Assembly: GCA_958402075.1 (NCBI GenBank)
Contig: CATXSD010000004.1
Coordinates: 1-57,365, forward strand
Reading direction: 5' to 3'
Origin: Mediterranea massiliensis
GTDB taxonomy: Bacteria > Bacteroidota > Bacteroidia > Bacteroidales > Bacteroidaceae
DNA length: 57,365 nucleotides
Shown here: positions 25,676 through 34,216 of the stretch, piece after piece
Position numbering within the stretch: the stretch's first letter is position 1
How the letters are laid out: the number at the start of each line of letters is the position of its first letter
Translations under genes and position numbers: made by a program
The notes under the pieces: model-generated
Seen by the model: the letters and a program-made list of their open reading frames with translations, nothing else
Database searches by the model: none
What the model was told of the DNA's origin: nothing

Positions 25676-26125
25676 TTACCAGACTACCTTGGCATCGGAG
25701 ATGACACCGTCTGCCGCATCTTCAGGCGTAAAGGTAGCTCCCCTGTACTGCACACAAAGCATCACAAGCGGTTCCGTACCTTTGTTGCGGACCGAACGCA
25801 GTCCGGCGGGGGCTACCCTTACCACACTACCTTCGGCCACCGGAAATATCTTTCCGTCTACCTGAAACTCACCTTTGCCGGAGAGGAAGAAATACAATTC
25901 CTCATGGGTCTTGTGGGTGTGCAGGAAACCGGTCTCCGTTCCGGGAGCAAACGATTGGAAGGAAAACTCGGCTCCAGTGGCCTGCAACGCTGCCCCTCCA
26001 AACACTTTGCCGGGAATCTTCACATCCGGCCCCAACTGCAATACATATTCGCCCAACTCATTCAATTTGCCTACGCTGATAGCACTGAAATTCTTTGCTT
26101 CTGCAATTTTCTCAATCTGTTTCAT
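25676..26125 (-). CDS. Cupin-domain protein
   Basis: A 149-residue single-domain cupin. The first metal motif is seen as FLHTHKTHEELYFFLSGKG (His, His, Glu) and the second half has VRVAPAGLRSVRNKG, where the usual second-motif His is replaced, so metal binding may be altered. No signal peptide. It is divergent from the HxlR regulator 229 bp away with facing promoters, suggesting control by that regulator. Substrate unknown. Confidence 0.85.
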   Translation of the reverse strand: MKQIEKIAEAKNFSAISVGKLNELGEYVLQLGPDVKIPGKVFGGAALQATGAEFSFQSFAPGTETGFLHTHKTHEELYFFLSGKGEFQVDGKIFPVAEGSVVRVAPAGLRSVRNKGTEPLVMLCVQYRGATFTPEDAADGVISDAKVVW

Positions 26126-26161
26126 ACTACATTATTTTAAACGGTTCATTTGTTCCGGGTG

Positions 26162-26193
26162 CAAAGTTATCCTTTAAAAAACTATTTGTCAAG
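26162..26193 (-). promoter_or_regulatory. Promoter of the cupin gene
   Basis: On the minus strand TAACTTTG (26162-26169) with CTTG (26190-26193) 20 bp upstream. It is 37 bp before the cupin ATG. Confidence 0.65.
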
Positions 26194-26316
26194 AAGTTAC
26201 ATTTTCATCCCATACTAACCTTTTCCTCTCTTTTGCAGAAAATCAAACTGTTGCGTCAGCATAATAAAACGAAAAAATATCATATCGCTTCACGACATAC
26301 AATCGGAAAAAAGTAT

Positions 26317-26324
26317 TAGCTTTG
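26317..26324 (+). promoter_or_regulatory. -7 box of the hxlR-like gene
   Basis: TAGCTTTG is an exact TAnnTTTG match 30 bp upstream of the ATG at 26354. The -33 element is not convincing. Confidence 0.5.
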
Positions 26325-26353
26325 CCTGCAAAACTCCACCAAACTCATCGCCC

Positions 26354-26725
26354 ATGCAGAAAAAAGAAGAAAAGAATTCAATCATTGAGTTTTGCCCGGT
26401 ACGCAACGTCATAGCCCGTTTCGGCGACAAATGGTCTTTCCTGGTCCTGCTTACCATCAACGAGCATCAGGTAATCCGTTTCAACGAGCTGTGCCGGGCC
26501 ATACCTGACATTTCCCCCCGGATGCTGTCGGGCACGCTCCGCACACTGGAAGCTGACGGACTGATTTCCAGAAAAGCCTATCCCGTCGTGCCGCCTAAAG
26601 TGGAATACCGGCTGACGGACATCGGCAATTCACTCATCCCGCACATTAACCAACTGACGGAATGGGCACTGGCCAACATGCAAAAAATCGTTTCGCACCG
26701 CAAGCTGTTCGATGAATCTAAATAA
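26354..26725 (+). CDS. HxlR-family winged-helix transcriptional regulator
   Basis: A 123-residue regulator with one HxlR winged helix (about 12-105). The conserved N-terminal Cys in EFCPVRNVIARFGDKWSFLVL is the residue that senses oxidants or aldehydes in several relatives. The recognition region RFNELCRAIPDISPRMLSGTLRTLEADGLI is intact, followed by the wing (YPVVPPKVEYRLTDIG). It is followed 41 bp later by an SDR oxidoreductase in the same direction and is divergent from a cupin gene, the usual layout for an HxlR repressor and its targets. Confidence 0.92.
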   Translation: MQKKEEKNSIIEFCPVRNVIARFGDKWSFLVLLTINEHQVIRFNELCRAIPDISPRMLSGTLRTLEADGLISRKAYPVVPPKVEYRLTDIGNSLIPHINQLTEWALANMQKIVSHRKLFDESK

Positions 26726-26766
26726 CTTTATTTACCTCCAAATACATTAAGCAATACCAATAAGAT

Positions 26767-27528
26767 ATGAAAGGAAAACTGATCTTTATTACCGGTGCCA
26801 CAAGCGGCATCGGTGAAGGTTGTGCCCGCAAGTTTGCAGCCATGGGAAGCAACCTGATACTCAACGGGCGAAACACTGAAAAGCTGGAAACCTTGAAACA
26901 GGAACTCACAGCGCAGGGTGTGGAAGTGCTCACACTGCCCTTCGACGTACGCGACCGCCAAGCCATGCGTCAAGCCATCGATTCCCTCGAAGGCCGGTGG
27001 AAGAACATCGATGTGCTGGTGAACAACGCCGGACTGGTCATCGGCATGGATAAGGAGTACGAAGGGTCACTGGACGAATGGGACGTAGTTATCGACACCA
27101 ATATCAAGGCCCTGCTGGCCATGACACGCATGATAGTGCCCGGCATGGTGGAACGCGGACGCGGACATATCATCAACATCGGCTCCATCGCAGGTGATGC
27201 GGCCTATGCCGGGGGCAGCGTCTACTGCGCTACGAAAGCTGCCGTCAAAGCCCTGTCCGACGGACTGCGCATCGACCTGGTGGACACGCCTCTGCGAGTG
27301 ACAAACATCAAGCCCGGCATGGTGGAAACCAATTTCTCCGTCATCCGCTTCCGCGGCGACAGGCAAAAAGCCGATGCTGTGTACGACGGCATCCGCCCAT
27401 TGACGGGTGACGACATTGCCGACGTAGTCTATTATGCCGCATCGGCCCCTGCCCACGTGCAGATAGCCGAAGTATTGGTGATGCCTACCTATCAGGCCAC
27501 AGGAACAGTCTGCTATCGGCAGAAATAA
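26767..27528 (+). CDS. SDR-family NAD(P)-dependent oxidoreductase
   Basis: A 253-residue classical short-chain dehydrogenase, YdfG-like. The cofactor motif TGATSGIGEG is at about residues 10-19, NNAGLV follows, then the catalytic Ser region IGSIAGDAAYAGG and YCATK (Tyr-x3-Lys). The C-terminal PGMVETNF is typical. YdfG relatives reduce 3-hydroxy acids and malonic semialdehyde, but that is only a family guess. It is likely cotranscribed with the hxlR-like gene and ends before a perfect 12-bp hairpin (27584-27631). Confidence 0.92.
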   Translation: MKGKLIFITGATSGIGEGCARKFAAMGSNLILNGRNTEKLETLKQELTAQGVEVLTLPFDVRDRQAMRQAIDSLEGRWKNIDVLVNNAGLVIGMDKEYEGSLDEWDVVIDTNIKALLAMTRMIVPGMVERGRGHIINIGSIAGDAAYAGGSVYCATKAAVKALSDGLRIDLVDTPLRVTNIKPGMVETNFSVIRFRGDRQKADAVYDGIRPLTGDDIADVVYYAASAPAHVQIAEVLVMPTYQATGTVCYRQK

Positions 27529-27583
27529 GACAATTAATGCAGGGCTTCCGCAGTACATTTACTGCCATTCCTGTTTCAAAGAA

Positions 27584-27631
27584 AAGGTGTGTCAAAATGA
27601 AAGATAGTATCTCTCAATGTTGACACACCTT
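27584..27631. terminator. Hairpin terminator between convergent genes
   Basis: AAGGTGTGTCAA/TTGACACACCTT, a perfect 12-bp stem with a 24-nt loop. It lies between the SDR gene (ends 27528) and the leftward flavodoxin gene (ends 27702). It has little T-run on either side. Confidence 0.65.
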
Positions 27632-27701
27632 CGTCATAAAATCTAAGGCCTCCACAACGGCCTCCACCCATTTTACATTTGATAGAACGCCGATAATTCG
27701 A

Positions 27702-28541
27702 CTATCTCACCACTTCGGTAAATTCAGGCTTGGCATCCTCACCCTTGCCTACCGTCACATAAATAGTCGCTTCAATGTCGTTACCGTCGGCATCCTTGCT
27801 CCGGGCAGTGAAACGATAGTCGGTACTGCCCGAAGTGGTACGCTTACCCACAGTTACAGGGGTACCCAACGGGTACTGATAGTTGCCACAAGCAGCATTG
27901 AAAATCTTCACATCCTCGGCTGTGACAGGTTGTTGGGCCGAATAATCCGGCAGTTTTTCCACTTTTCCCTCCAGATAGCCGCTCTCTATAAGAAAACGCT
28001 CTACTTCAGCAGGAGCCTTGGCAAGGCGGGCATTGCGTACACCGTAGCCCGGCAGGATCTCAGCCTTGGGAAACGCCTGCTTCAGGTCCTTCATGCTGGC
28101 TCCCAGACCACCGCTTCCAAAGGTACAGAAGGGAACAATCTTCTTACCAGAAAAGTCCGTCTGCTTCACCAGTGAAGCCATCGGCAAGGCGTAAGTTCCA
28201 AACCAAATGGGATAGCCGAGGAAGATAACATCATAGCCCGTCCAGTCGCTCTTCAATGCTTTCAATGCAGGCAGTTCACCGTTTTTCATTTCCTTCTGGC
28301 ATCGTTCGATGGTTTCCTGGTATGTGCCGTCGTAAGGCTGTTCGACCTCGATACGCAACGTATCGGCACCCAGCAAGCGGGCAAACACCTGTGCCACCTG
28401 CTGCGTGGCTCCCGTCTGCGAATAGTAAACTACCAAGTATTTCTGCGCCTTCGGAGCAGCGTCCGTCGCCGCGTTTTTCTTCTGCGAGTTACAGCCCACC
28501 AATGCCAGGAGAGCAGTAAACAAAACCAATCCTTTTTTCAT
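27702..28541 (-). CDS. Flavodoxin-like lipoprotein
   Basis: A 279-residue exported protein: lipoprotein signal LLALVGCNSQ (Cys17), then a flavodoxin fold from residue 34 (YLVVYYSQTGATQQVAQVFA, the FMN-phosphate loop) with VIFLGYPIWFGTYALPM and PFCTFGSGGLGASMKDL. Flavodoxins are normally cytoplasmic, so a lipid-anchored periplasmic version is notable, though known in Bacteroides. The last about 70 residues (TVGKRTTSGSTDYRFTARSKDADGN) form an extra beta-rich tail. It has its own promoter at 28592-28625. Electron partners are unknown. Confidence 0.88.
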   Translation of the reverse strand: MKKGLVLFTALLALVGCNSQKKNAATDAAPKAQKYLVVYYSQTGATQQVAQVFARLLGADTLRIEVEQPYDGTYQETIERCQKEMKNGELPALKALKSDWTGYDVIFLGYPIWFGTYALPMASLVKQTDFSGKKIVPFCTFGSGGLGASMKDLKQAFPKAEILPGYGVRNARLAKAPAEVERFLIESGYLEGKVEKLPDYSAQQPVTAEDVKIFNAACGNYQYPLGTPVTVGKRTTSGSTDYRFTARSKDADGNDIEATIYVTVGKGEDAKPEFTEVVR

Positions 28542-28591
28542 TGTCTTTCAGTTCTTCAAGTTCATAACCATTATTTCTGATACTCTGATTG

Positions 28592-28625
28592 CAAAAATAA
28601 CATTTTGACCGAATATTATGACAAA
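28592..28625 (-). promoter_or_regulatory. Promoter of the flavodoxin-like lipoprotein gene
   Basis: On the minus strand TATTTTTG (28592-28599) with TTTG (28622-28625) 22 bp upstream, slightly longer than the usual spacer. It is 50 bp before the ATG. Confidence 0.5.
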
Positions 28626-28684
28626 TAAGAAACACGACCTTTGGTAACCGCCCCAGTTTTGTATTTTATTAAGAATACGAACAA

Positions 28685-28720
28685 AGACGGGATGAAGCAT
28701 CACCTGCATACATCCCGTCT
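28685..28720 (-). terminator. Terminator of the peroxiredoxin gene
   Basis: AGACGGGATG/CATCCCGTCT, a 10-bp perfect stem. On the minus strand it is followed by TTTGTTC, 47 bp beyond the peroxiredoxin stop. Confidence 0.75.
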
Positions 28721-28767
28721 CATAACACGATATCCAACCAGACGTCATACAACGTCGAAAGTAACTA

Positions 28768-29478
28768 TCATTTCATTCCCAGTTTGTTTTCTACTTCCTC
28801 CTTACTCAACTGCTTGGTACAGAAGAACCAATCATAGCATTTCATTTCACCTTCCTCGCCATCCATGCGGGCCTTGGCTACGCCACACGAACCAGCCGTG
28901 GGTACAATGACCTCGTCGCCCGGACGCCAGTCAGCAGGCAGGGCCACGCCGAAATTGTCGGCCGTCTGCAAGCCGATGAGCACTCGCTTGATCTCGTCGA
29001 AGTTACGCCCCAGCGAAAGCGGATAGTAGAGAATGGTGCGAATCTTGTCCTCCGGATCAATAAAGAACACCGCACGCACAGCCGACGTCTGACTCTCTCC
29101 TGGCTGAATCATACCGTAGAGCTTGGCTACCTCCATCGTAATGTCTTCAATGAGCGGGAACTTCACTTCCACGTTCTTCATACCTTTATAATCTATCTTG
29201 TCCTTAATGGTGCGCAGCCAAGCGATGTGGCTGTACAGCCCGTCCACCGAAAGGCCTACCAATTGGCAGTTGAGCGCCTCGAAATCGGCCGCCATGGTGG
29301 CGAAGGTCATGAATTCGGATGTACACACCGGAGTGAAGTCTGCCGGGTGGCTGAACAGGATTTTCCACTTACCCTTGTAGTCGGTCGGAAAGTTGATGAC
29401 ACCCTGAGTGGTCTTTGCGGTAAAGACCGGAGCCTGGTCACCGATTCTCGGCATTGCGTTTACTTGATTTGCTTCCAT
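28768..29478 (-). CDS. Peroxiredoxin, archaeal-type Prx6 class
   Basis: A 236-residue thiol peroxidase. Peroxidatic Cys52 lies in FSHPADFTPVCTSEF. The C-terminal extension carries further cysteines (GSCGVAKAR and KCYDWFFC, the last two six residues apart), matching the arrangement of archaeal Prx6 enzymes rather than strict one-Cys Prx6. It reduces H2O2 and organic peroxides in the cytoplasm, important for an anaerobe meeting oxygen. It has its own consensus-like promoter (29530-29561) and terminator. No OxyR-type site could be identified by eye. Confidence 0.94.
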   Translation of the reverse strand: MEANQVNAMPRIGDQAPVFTAKTTQGVINFPTDYKGKWKILFSHPADFTPVCTSEFMTFATMAADFEALNCQLVGLSVDGLYSHIAWLRTIKDKIDYKGMKNVEVKFPLIEDITMEVAKLYGMIQPGESQTSAVRAVFFIDPEDKIRTILYYPLSLGRNFDEIKRVLIGLQTADNFGVALPADWRPGDEVIVPTAGSCGVAKARMDGEEGEMKCYDWFFCTKQLSKEEVENKLGMK

Positions 29479-29529
29479 GATAATAACAGTTTAAAAATGA
29501 TACTTAAGGTTTCGTTCTCGATGATGTTG

Positions 29530-29561
29530 CAAAAGTAAACCTCCGCAAAGCATCCTCCAAA
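29530..29561 (-). promoter_or_regulatory. Promoter of the peroxiredoxin gene
   Basis: On the minus strand TACTTTTG (29530-29537) with TTTG (29558-29561) 20 bp upstream; leader about 50 nt. Confidence 0.75.
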
Positions 29562-29685
29562 CGGTTATTTCTATGGGGCAATAGAGAAAATCTATATCCA
29601 CGCCAAAACAATCTGCCAAGATATATATAGATAATTAAAAATGAGAAAATTATAAAGCCAGTCACAGACAGGAATGACATATCGT

Positions 29686-30996
29686 TCAATCTTCCTTCAT
29701 TTTTTCTGATATCTCAGGCAAGCTGATTGCGTCCACCCGCTGCATCCAGATGCGGCGCAAGTCACTCCAATGATAAAACGGGAAACTGTCGGTAGGCACA
29801 CCGCTCAGATGAACTTCACGTTCGTTCAATAATGGCTTTACCAGAATATCTGTACTGCCTTGCTTACGGAAAAAGACCAGTTGCAGGTTACCGCACATCG
29901 GAATCATGCGATATGTCTGGTAATATTCAGGAATAGAATCCCAATCAACCACAACATGGTTGAATTCCTCAATCTGCATCAACGCCACCAGTGGTGCAAG
30001 ATTTGTATCATGGCCGAAACGAAGTGTAGCACAAGGACAGGCAGACACCAATGCCGTATCTGCAGTTTCGACGATATTGCGCAACAGATTGCGTGCCAAG
30101 TTAGGCATATGTCCTCCGCTCAGGAGTGAAGGACCTTGTTCGTAATACCACTCAAAATTGTTCAGTTGCCAAAGGTCATACAACTCGTCGGTAGTGAAAA
30201 GGAAAGCCAAGTCGGGCATGTTGTCCGAGCTTTGGCTGATTCCATGATACTCGAACAGATCACAGACCAACTTAACAGCATTCTCCACCTTGGGCAGATA
30301 ATCAGCGGTAAACAACTGCTTCACGATACGATCGGGATGAACAAAACGGCGCCGGGCTTCGGCAAAGACCGAATCTACATTGCGTTGGCAACTGTCGGAA
30401 TACACCGGGTTCTTGTATTTCAGGAAATAAGCATCGTGCTGGCTGGCATCGGTTGTGATGTTCAAGCGGGGATTCAGTCCTTTCAGTTCCACACAGGCAG
30501 CGGCCATCGACAGGAAAGCCCGGGGCTTGTAAGTAGAACGGGCATCCACATGAGCACCGTCCACAAAGATTTGAGGATAATTGCGATACATACGTTCCAC
30601 CAGCTCACGATGCTGGCGTGCACCTTTCGGTGTCAGTTCGCCATATCGTCCTTCGGCAGCCCGTGCCATCTGTCGCAGAATGTCTAATGCTCGCTTTCCA
30701 TCATCTGTCAGTCCATGTAATTTTTCAGCAGCACCCAGTGCCTCCAGAGCCGGTTCATATTTATCCTTCCCTGTCAGATAACGCGAGCCATGTCGTGCGT
30801 ACGTACTGATGTAACAAGGCACATATCCGTCGGGAGCAGCCGTAAGAGGTACATCTGGAACCTCATAAGCCATATACTTACCTGTGGCTAAACGGGGATT
30901 TACCCGTATTTCTCTTGCAGCACGTGTCTGTGCACACACCGTCTGAACACTGAACAAAACGATGCAAAGTCCTAACCAACACCCAATCTTTCTCAT
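29686..30996 (-). CDS. Histidine-acid phosphatase, MINPP/phytase-like
   Basis: A 436-residue exported protein with a Sec signal peptide (cleavage near VCA-QT). It belongs to the clade-2 histidine phosphatases. The phosphate-binding YARHGSRY places the nucleophile at His69, and FGHDTNLAPL supplies the C-terminal His-Asp proton donor pair. Bacteroides relatives (MINPP) remove phosphates from inositol hexakisphosphate in the periplasm or in vesicles. Length and motif order fit, but substrate is inferred. It is monocistronic and leftward, with a TATTTTTG box at 31019-31026. Confidence 0.88.
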   Translation of the reverse strand: MRKIGCWLGLCIVLFSVQTVCAQTRAAREIRVNPRLATGKYMAYEVPDVPLTAAPDGYVPCYISTYARHGSRYLTGKDKYEPALEALGAAEKLHGLTDDGKRALDILRQMARAAEGRYGELTPKGARQHRELVERMYRNYPQIFVDGAHVDARSTYKPRAFLSMAAACVELKGLNPRLNITTDASQHDAYFLKYKNPVYSDSCQRNVDSVFAEARRRFVHPDRIVKQLFTADYLPKVENAVKLVCDLFEYHGISQSSDNMPDLAFLFTTDELYDLWQLNNFEWYYEQGPSLLSGGHMPNLARNLLRNIVETADTALVSACPCATLRFGHDTNLAPLVALMQIEEFNHVVVDWDSIPEYYQTYRMIPMCGNLQLVFFRKQGSTDILVKPLLNEREVHLSGVPTDSFPFYHWSDLRRIWMQRVDAISLPEISEKMKED

Positions 30997-31018
30997 TTAC
31001 TTCTACTGTTTTACCGTG

Positions 31019-31048
31019 CAAAAATACAAGAATAAACAAACCGGCAAC
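31019..31048 (-). promoter_or_regulatory. Promoter of the histidine phosphatase gene
   Basis: On the minus strand TATTTTTG (31019-31026) with GTTG (31045-31048) 18 bp upstream; 22 bp before the ATG. Confidence 0.5.
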
Positions 31049-31210
31049 ACCTATCCGATACAAAAGCCGTCTGCTTCAGCCTCTTGAAACTCAAATGAAA
31101 CATAAACGAAACCGGCATGAAATCTCATACATACAATGAAAAATTCTTCCTTTCTTTCTATTAAAAGGAAAAAGTTACTTATCTTTATCCACCATTTCAA
31201 CAGACAAAAG

Positions 31211-32209
31211 ATGAAGAACCAGTCTTGCACCATCCGCCCCCTGCGTCCGGAAGAAGCACATCTGCTACGCGATTTCCTTTACGAAGCCATCTACCTGCCC
31301 GAAGGTACCCCTCCTCCGCCTCGAAGCGTTGTCTATCTCCCCGAACTGCAAGTTTATATCCGGAACTTCGGCACCCAACCCGATGATCACTGTTTAGTGG
31401 CCGAAGCCTCGGACAACGTTGTCGGTGCTGTCTGGGTTCGCCAGATGAACGACTATGGCCACGTGGACGACCATACACCCTCACTCGCCATCTCCCTCTA
31501 CAAAGACTTTCGGGGGCATGGTGTCGGTACCCGCCTGATGAAAGAAATGCTCGACCTACTGTACGGTAAAGGCTACCGGCAAGTATCACTCTCGGTACAG
31601 AAAGCCAACCCGGCCGTCCGCCTTTACGCGCGTCTCGGGTTTGAAACCGTAAAAGAGACGGAAGAAGAGTATATCATGATATGTAACTTATCAACCCGTC
31701 AGGGGCACTGCATCCCCACAGAAGTTTCTGCTATTAACTACCGCTCCGTCACCTCGGCCGACATACCCGAACTGAAAGAGCTCTTCCGCGACACAGTGCT
31801 GACAGTTAACTCTCGTGATTATACTGCCAAAGAAGTGGCTGACTGGGCCTCATGCGGAAATCGACCAGGCCGATGGGAAGAACTGCTTGCCACCCTGCAC
31901 TTCATTGCAGCCTGCGATACTGAAGGCCGCATCGTCGGTTTCACCTCTATCCGCAACGACGGCTATCTACACTCCATGTTCATCCACAAAGACCATCAGG
32001 GAGAAGGCATCGCCACCGCTCTGCTACAACAGATAGAAGCTTACGCCAAAAAGCACGGCATCCGCGAAATAACCTCCGAAGTAAGTATCACCGCCCGCCC
32101 CTTCTTTGAGCATCGGGGTTATACCGTCGAATGCGAGCAACGGGTACAGGCCAATCGGCTTCAATTGACAAATTATGTAATGAGAAAACAATTATTAATC
32201 ATATCATAG
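31211..32209 (+). CDS. Tandem GNAT acetyltransferase
   Basis: A 332-residue protein made of two GNAT N-acetyltransferase domains. The first (about 5-165) has the acetyl-CoA pyrophosphate loop as YKDFRGHGVGTRLMKEML and ends NPAVRLYARLGFETVKETEEEY. The second (about 180-325) has the equivalent loop HKDHQGEGIATALLQQIEAYAKKHG and an ITARPFFEHRGY end. I start it at 31211 because domain 1 begins there (NQSCTIRPL); the frame is open upstream but reads as Lys-rich noncoding DNA. A TATCTTTA box at 31180 may drive it. Substrates are unknown. It leads a group of three small rightward genes. Confidence 0.88.
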   Translation: MKNQSCTIRPLRPEEAHLLRDFLYEAIYLPEGTPPPPRSVVYLPELQVYIRNFGTQPDDHCLVAEASDNVVGAVWVRQMNDYGHVDDHTPSLAISLYKDFRGHGVGTRLMKEMLDLLYGKGYRQVSLSVQKANPAVRLYARLGFETVKETEEEYIMICNLSTRQGHCIPTEVSAINYRSVTSADIPELKELFRDTVLTVNSRDYTAKEVADWASCGNRPGRWEELLATLHFIAACDTEGRIVGFTSIRNDGYLHSMFIHKDHQGEGIATALLQQIEAYAKKHGIREITSEVSITARPFFEHRGYTVECEQRVQANRLQLTNYVMRKQLLIIS

Positions 32210-32215
32210 AATATA

Positions 32216-32563
32216 ATGAAAAAAGTAAAAATTACTGTATTAAGGAAAACCCTGATTGAAGACTTGGCAAAGGAGTATGGCGCAGAAGGAATCACCAAAT
32301 GCCCGATGCTACAGGAAGGTCAGGTATTTTATGCCGACTACGCCAAACCCGAAGGATTGTGCGACGAAGCCTGGAAAGCCATCTATCAGTATGTATTTGC
32401 CTTGGCACACGGCGCAGAAAAACAGCTGTTTTACTATGGCGACTGGATTCGTAAACCCGGAGTTGCCATCTGCAGCTGTAATGACGGATTGCGCCCTGTC
32501 ATCTTCAAGCTCGAAGCGACTGACGAGGAAGCAAAGATTGACTACACGCCAATCAAAGATTAA
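32216..32563 (+). CDS. TIGR04076-family protein
   Basis: A 115-residue protein of a small family common in anaerobes (TIGR04076), recognisable by the start KKVKITVLRKTLIEDLAKEY, the Cys of TKCPMLQEGQVF and the end GVAICSCNDGLRPVIFKLE. The conserved cysteines suggest metal or redox chemistry, but no function is established. It starts 6 bp after the tandem GNAT gene, so it is in the same operon. Confidence 0.82.
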   Translation: MKKVKITVLRKTLIEDLAKEYGAEGITKCPMLQEGQVFYADYAKPEGLCDEAWKAIYQYVFALAHGAEKQLFYYGDWIRKPGVAICSCNDGLRPVIFKLEATDEEAKIDYTPIKD

Positions 32564-32594
32564 CATAGTGAGAATACGCTTAATAAGCACCCCG

Positions 32595-33113
32595 ATGAAA
32601 AAATATTCTTTTCTACTCCGCAACTGGAAAGCATCCGACGTTCCTTCACTTGCCAAACACTTGAACAACAAAAAGATTTGGGATAACTGCCGGGACCGTC
32701 TCCCCTTCCCTTATACGGAAGCAGATGCCCGTTCATTTATCGACCATGCAACGAGCCAACAAGAGCCCGGTGAATATTGCATCGAAATAAATGGTGAAGC
32801 AGCCGGCAATATCAGCTTTATTCGGGGAACGGATGTAGAGCGTTTCAATGCCGAAGCCGGCTACTGGCTGGCAGAACCCTTCTGGAACCAGGGTTTTGCC
32901 AGCGAAGTCCTGTACGAAGCCTTGCGACATTATCTGGCTGCGACAGACGTCATCCGCATCTTTGCCAACGTGTATGAAAGCAACATTGCCTCCATGCGAG
33001 TACTCGAGAAAGTAGGTTTCCGCAAAATCGGCATCCTCCGCAAAGCCTGCTTCAAAAACGGTTGCTTTATAAATGCCCACTATTTTGAATTGCTGAAAGA
33101 AGATTTTGTATGA
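32595..33113 (+). CDS. RimJ/RimL-type GNAT acetyltransferase
   Basis: A 172-residue GNAT of the RimJ/RimL class that often acetylates N-termini or small amines. Hallmarks are FLLRNWKASDVPSLAKHLNN at the start, AEAGYWLAEPFWNQGFASEV around the acetyl-CoA loop and NIASMRVLEKVGFRKIGILR near the end. The start at 32595 fits the domain; the longer open frame upstream overlaps the TIGR04076 gene. It is 31 bp downstream of that gene and is probably the last of the operon, before the noncoding repeat-rich gap. Confidence 0.88.
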   Translation: MKKYSFLLRNWKASDVPSLAKHLNNKKIWDNCRDRLPFPYTEADARSFIDHATSQQEPGEYCIEINGEAAGNISFIRGTDVERFNAEAGYWLAEPFWNQGFASEVLYEALRHYLAATDVIRIFANVYESNIASMRVLEKVGFRKIGILRKACFKNGCFINAHYFELLKEDFV

Positions 33114-33318
33114 ATATCCAACTGATTACGGGGGATAAAACGATTTGTGAGAAAATGAGGAACGGGGAAAACGGCGTAAGTTACTGTGTTTGTGAAGATT
33201 GAACGAGAAATGAGGATGAGGGTGTTCTAAAACGATTTGTGGATTTATAGGGATTTGATGGTGCATTTGAACGGTGGATGCCCGTTCTCTAAACGATAAT
33301 TGGTGCATGGACATAAAG
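33114..33318. other. Noncoding stretch after the GNAT gene
   Basis: No gene-like frame. Two direct copies of AAAACGATTTGTG (near 33137 and 33231) are the only structure seen. No terminator was found for the upstream operon other than the hairpin at 33319. Confidence 0.4.
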
Positions 33319-33368
33319 AAGTGGTCGAAAAGGCTTCGTTTGAGGCTTATTTCGACCGCTTTTCTTTT
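33319..33368. terminator. Bidirectional terminator before the prophage border
   Basis: AAGTGGTCGAAA/TTTCGACCGCTT (12 bp, one G-T pair), followed on the plus strand by a T-rich run. It serves the leftward 69-codon gene and probably the GNAT operon. Confidence 0.75.
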
Positions 33369-33381
33369 GGGATGAAGCGGA

Positions 33382-33591
33382 CTACTCTTTACCGCTACGA
33401 ATGAGGTGGGATTGGCGTATAATGGCCCTACGGGTAAGTTTGACGCCTCCATCGACGAGGCCGGAATGCAGTAGCGTGCTTTGTTTAATGCCTATTTCGG
33501 CCTCGCTGAGCGTGGTATAAATGGCACTGATCGAGCCGAAATAATAGTCTTTCTTTTCAAAAATGAGATGTACGTGTATAACCTTGGTCAT
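33382..33591 (-). CDS. Small conserved hypothetical protein
   Basis: A 69-residue basic protein (KKDYYFGSISAIYTTLSEAEIGI, then a Lys/Arg-rich end TRRAIIRQSHLIR). The pattern resembles small proteins often found near mobile elements and integration hotspots in Bacteroides; this is recollection, not a search result. It has a TATATTTG -7 box at 33619-33626 (minus strand) and a terminator at 33319-33368, so it looks like a free-standing expressed gene. The predicted fold is mixed beta/alpha. Function unknown. Confidence 0.6.
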   Translation of the reverse strand: MTKVIHVHLIFEKKDYYFGSISAIYTTLSEAEIGIKQSTLLHSGLVDGGVKLTRRAIIRQSHLIRSGKE

Positions 33592-33753
33592 AACTTGAAT
33601 ATTTGGAAGTATTTAATGCAAATATATTCCAAATAATTAATATATAGAAGTATTTAGGCTTAAAAGTATAGGTGTTTAAGGATTTTGGAGACCGTTTAAA
33701 GCCTGATTGGAAAAACGGCTCTATTCAGCCACCGCGGAAATGTTAAAAAACGA

Positions 33754-33832
33754 GTTGGGGATACGGTTGGGGATATAGTTGGGGATACCCTTTATAAAAA
33801 TATCATGTAAACATTTATTTAGTTGGGGATAC
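33754..33832 (+). repeat. Direct repeats GTTGGGGATA near the prophage border
   Basis: Four copies of GTTGGGGATA start at 33754, 33766, 33778 and 33822; the first three are spaced exactly 12 bp. They lie in the 450-bp gene-free gap before the tRNA. They could be protein-binding iterons or the remnant of a lost mobile element. In codon terms they would read as a repeated Ile-Pro-Asn type peptide on the minus strand, but the frame is not open far. Confidence 0.6.
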
Positions 33833-34002
33833 TTTTCGATTGTTTTTTTTGTGCTTTCGGTGTGCCATATTTCCAAAACGGGGCAATTTTTAGGCGTTTT
33901 CTACACATTCGAGGGGGGATAATACCACGAAAAGCAGTGTTTCCCTGTGTTGACGGTCGTTTGTAAATCATTGATATATAGCATTGTTTCGGAATATTGC
34001 AT

Positions 34003-34010
34003 TATCTTTG
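34003..34010 (+). promoter_or_regulatory. -7 box of the tRNA gene
   Basis: TATCTTTG matches TAnnTTTG exactly, 32 bp upstream of the tRNA 5' end. An ATTG element lies 16 bp before it (33983-33986). Confidence 0.6.
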
Positions 34011-34041
34011 TTGCGTGAAACGTGCGTGCGCCGCACATGAG

Positions 34042-34114
34042 GGCGTGGTGGAGCAGATGGTAGCTCGCAAGGGTCATAGCCTTGAGGTCACAGGTTCGAG
34101 TCCTGTTCACGCAA
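34042..34114 (+). tRNA. tRNA-Met(CAT), initiator-like
   Basis: Folds into a cloverleaf of 73 nt without an encoded CCA. Acceptor GGCGTGG/TCACGCA with a G1-A72 mismatch, D stem GAGC/GCTC with loop AGATGGTA, anticodon stem CAAGG/CCTTG with loop GTCATAG (anticodon CAT), and T arm ACAGG-TTCGAGT-CCTGT. The unpaired 1-72 position and the D arm resemble Bacteroidetes initiator tRNAs, but the anticodon stem lacks the three consecutive G-C pairs and the loop has G32 and G38. It has its own -7 box and terminator. Confidence 0.85.
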
Positions 34115-34163
34115 CAAAAGTTTTTTCATGGTTTGTATTGAGTGCTCCCGGGCCACATCAGAC

Positions 34164-34200
34164 CCTCCGCCTGACGGGAAGCAAGCACGCGGAGGTTTTT
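34164..34200 (+). terminator. Terminator of the tRNA gene
   Basis: CCTCCGC/GCGGAGG (7 bp, 18-nt loop) followed by five T's, 50 nt downstream of the tRNA. Confidence 0.85.
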
Positions 34201-34216
34201 AAGGTTAAAAAGGTGA

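Noticed and set aside
33901..34110. Minus-strand ORF beginning MNRTRTCDLK
   Set aside because: It is the antisense of the tRNA; this peptide start is a known artefact of translating tRNA genes.
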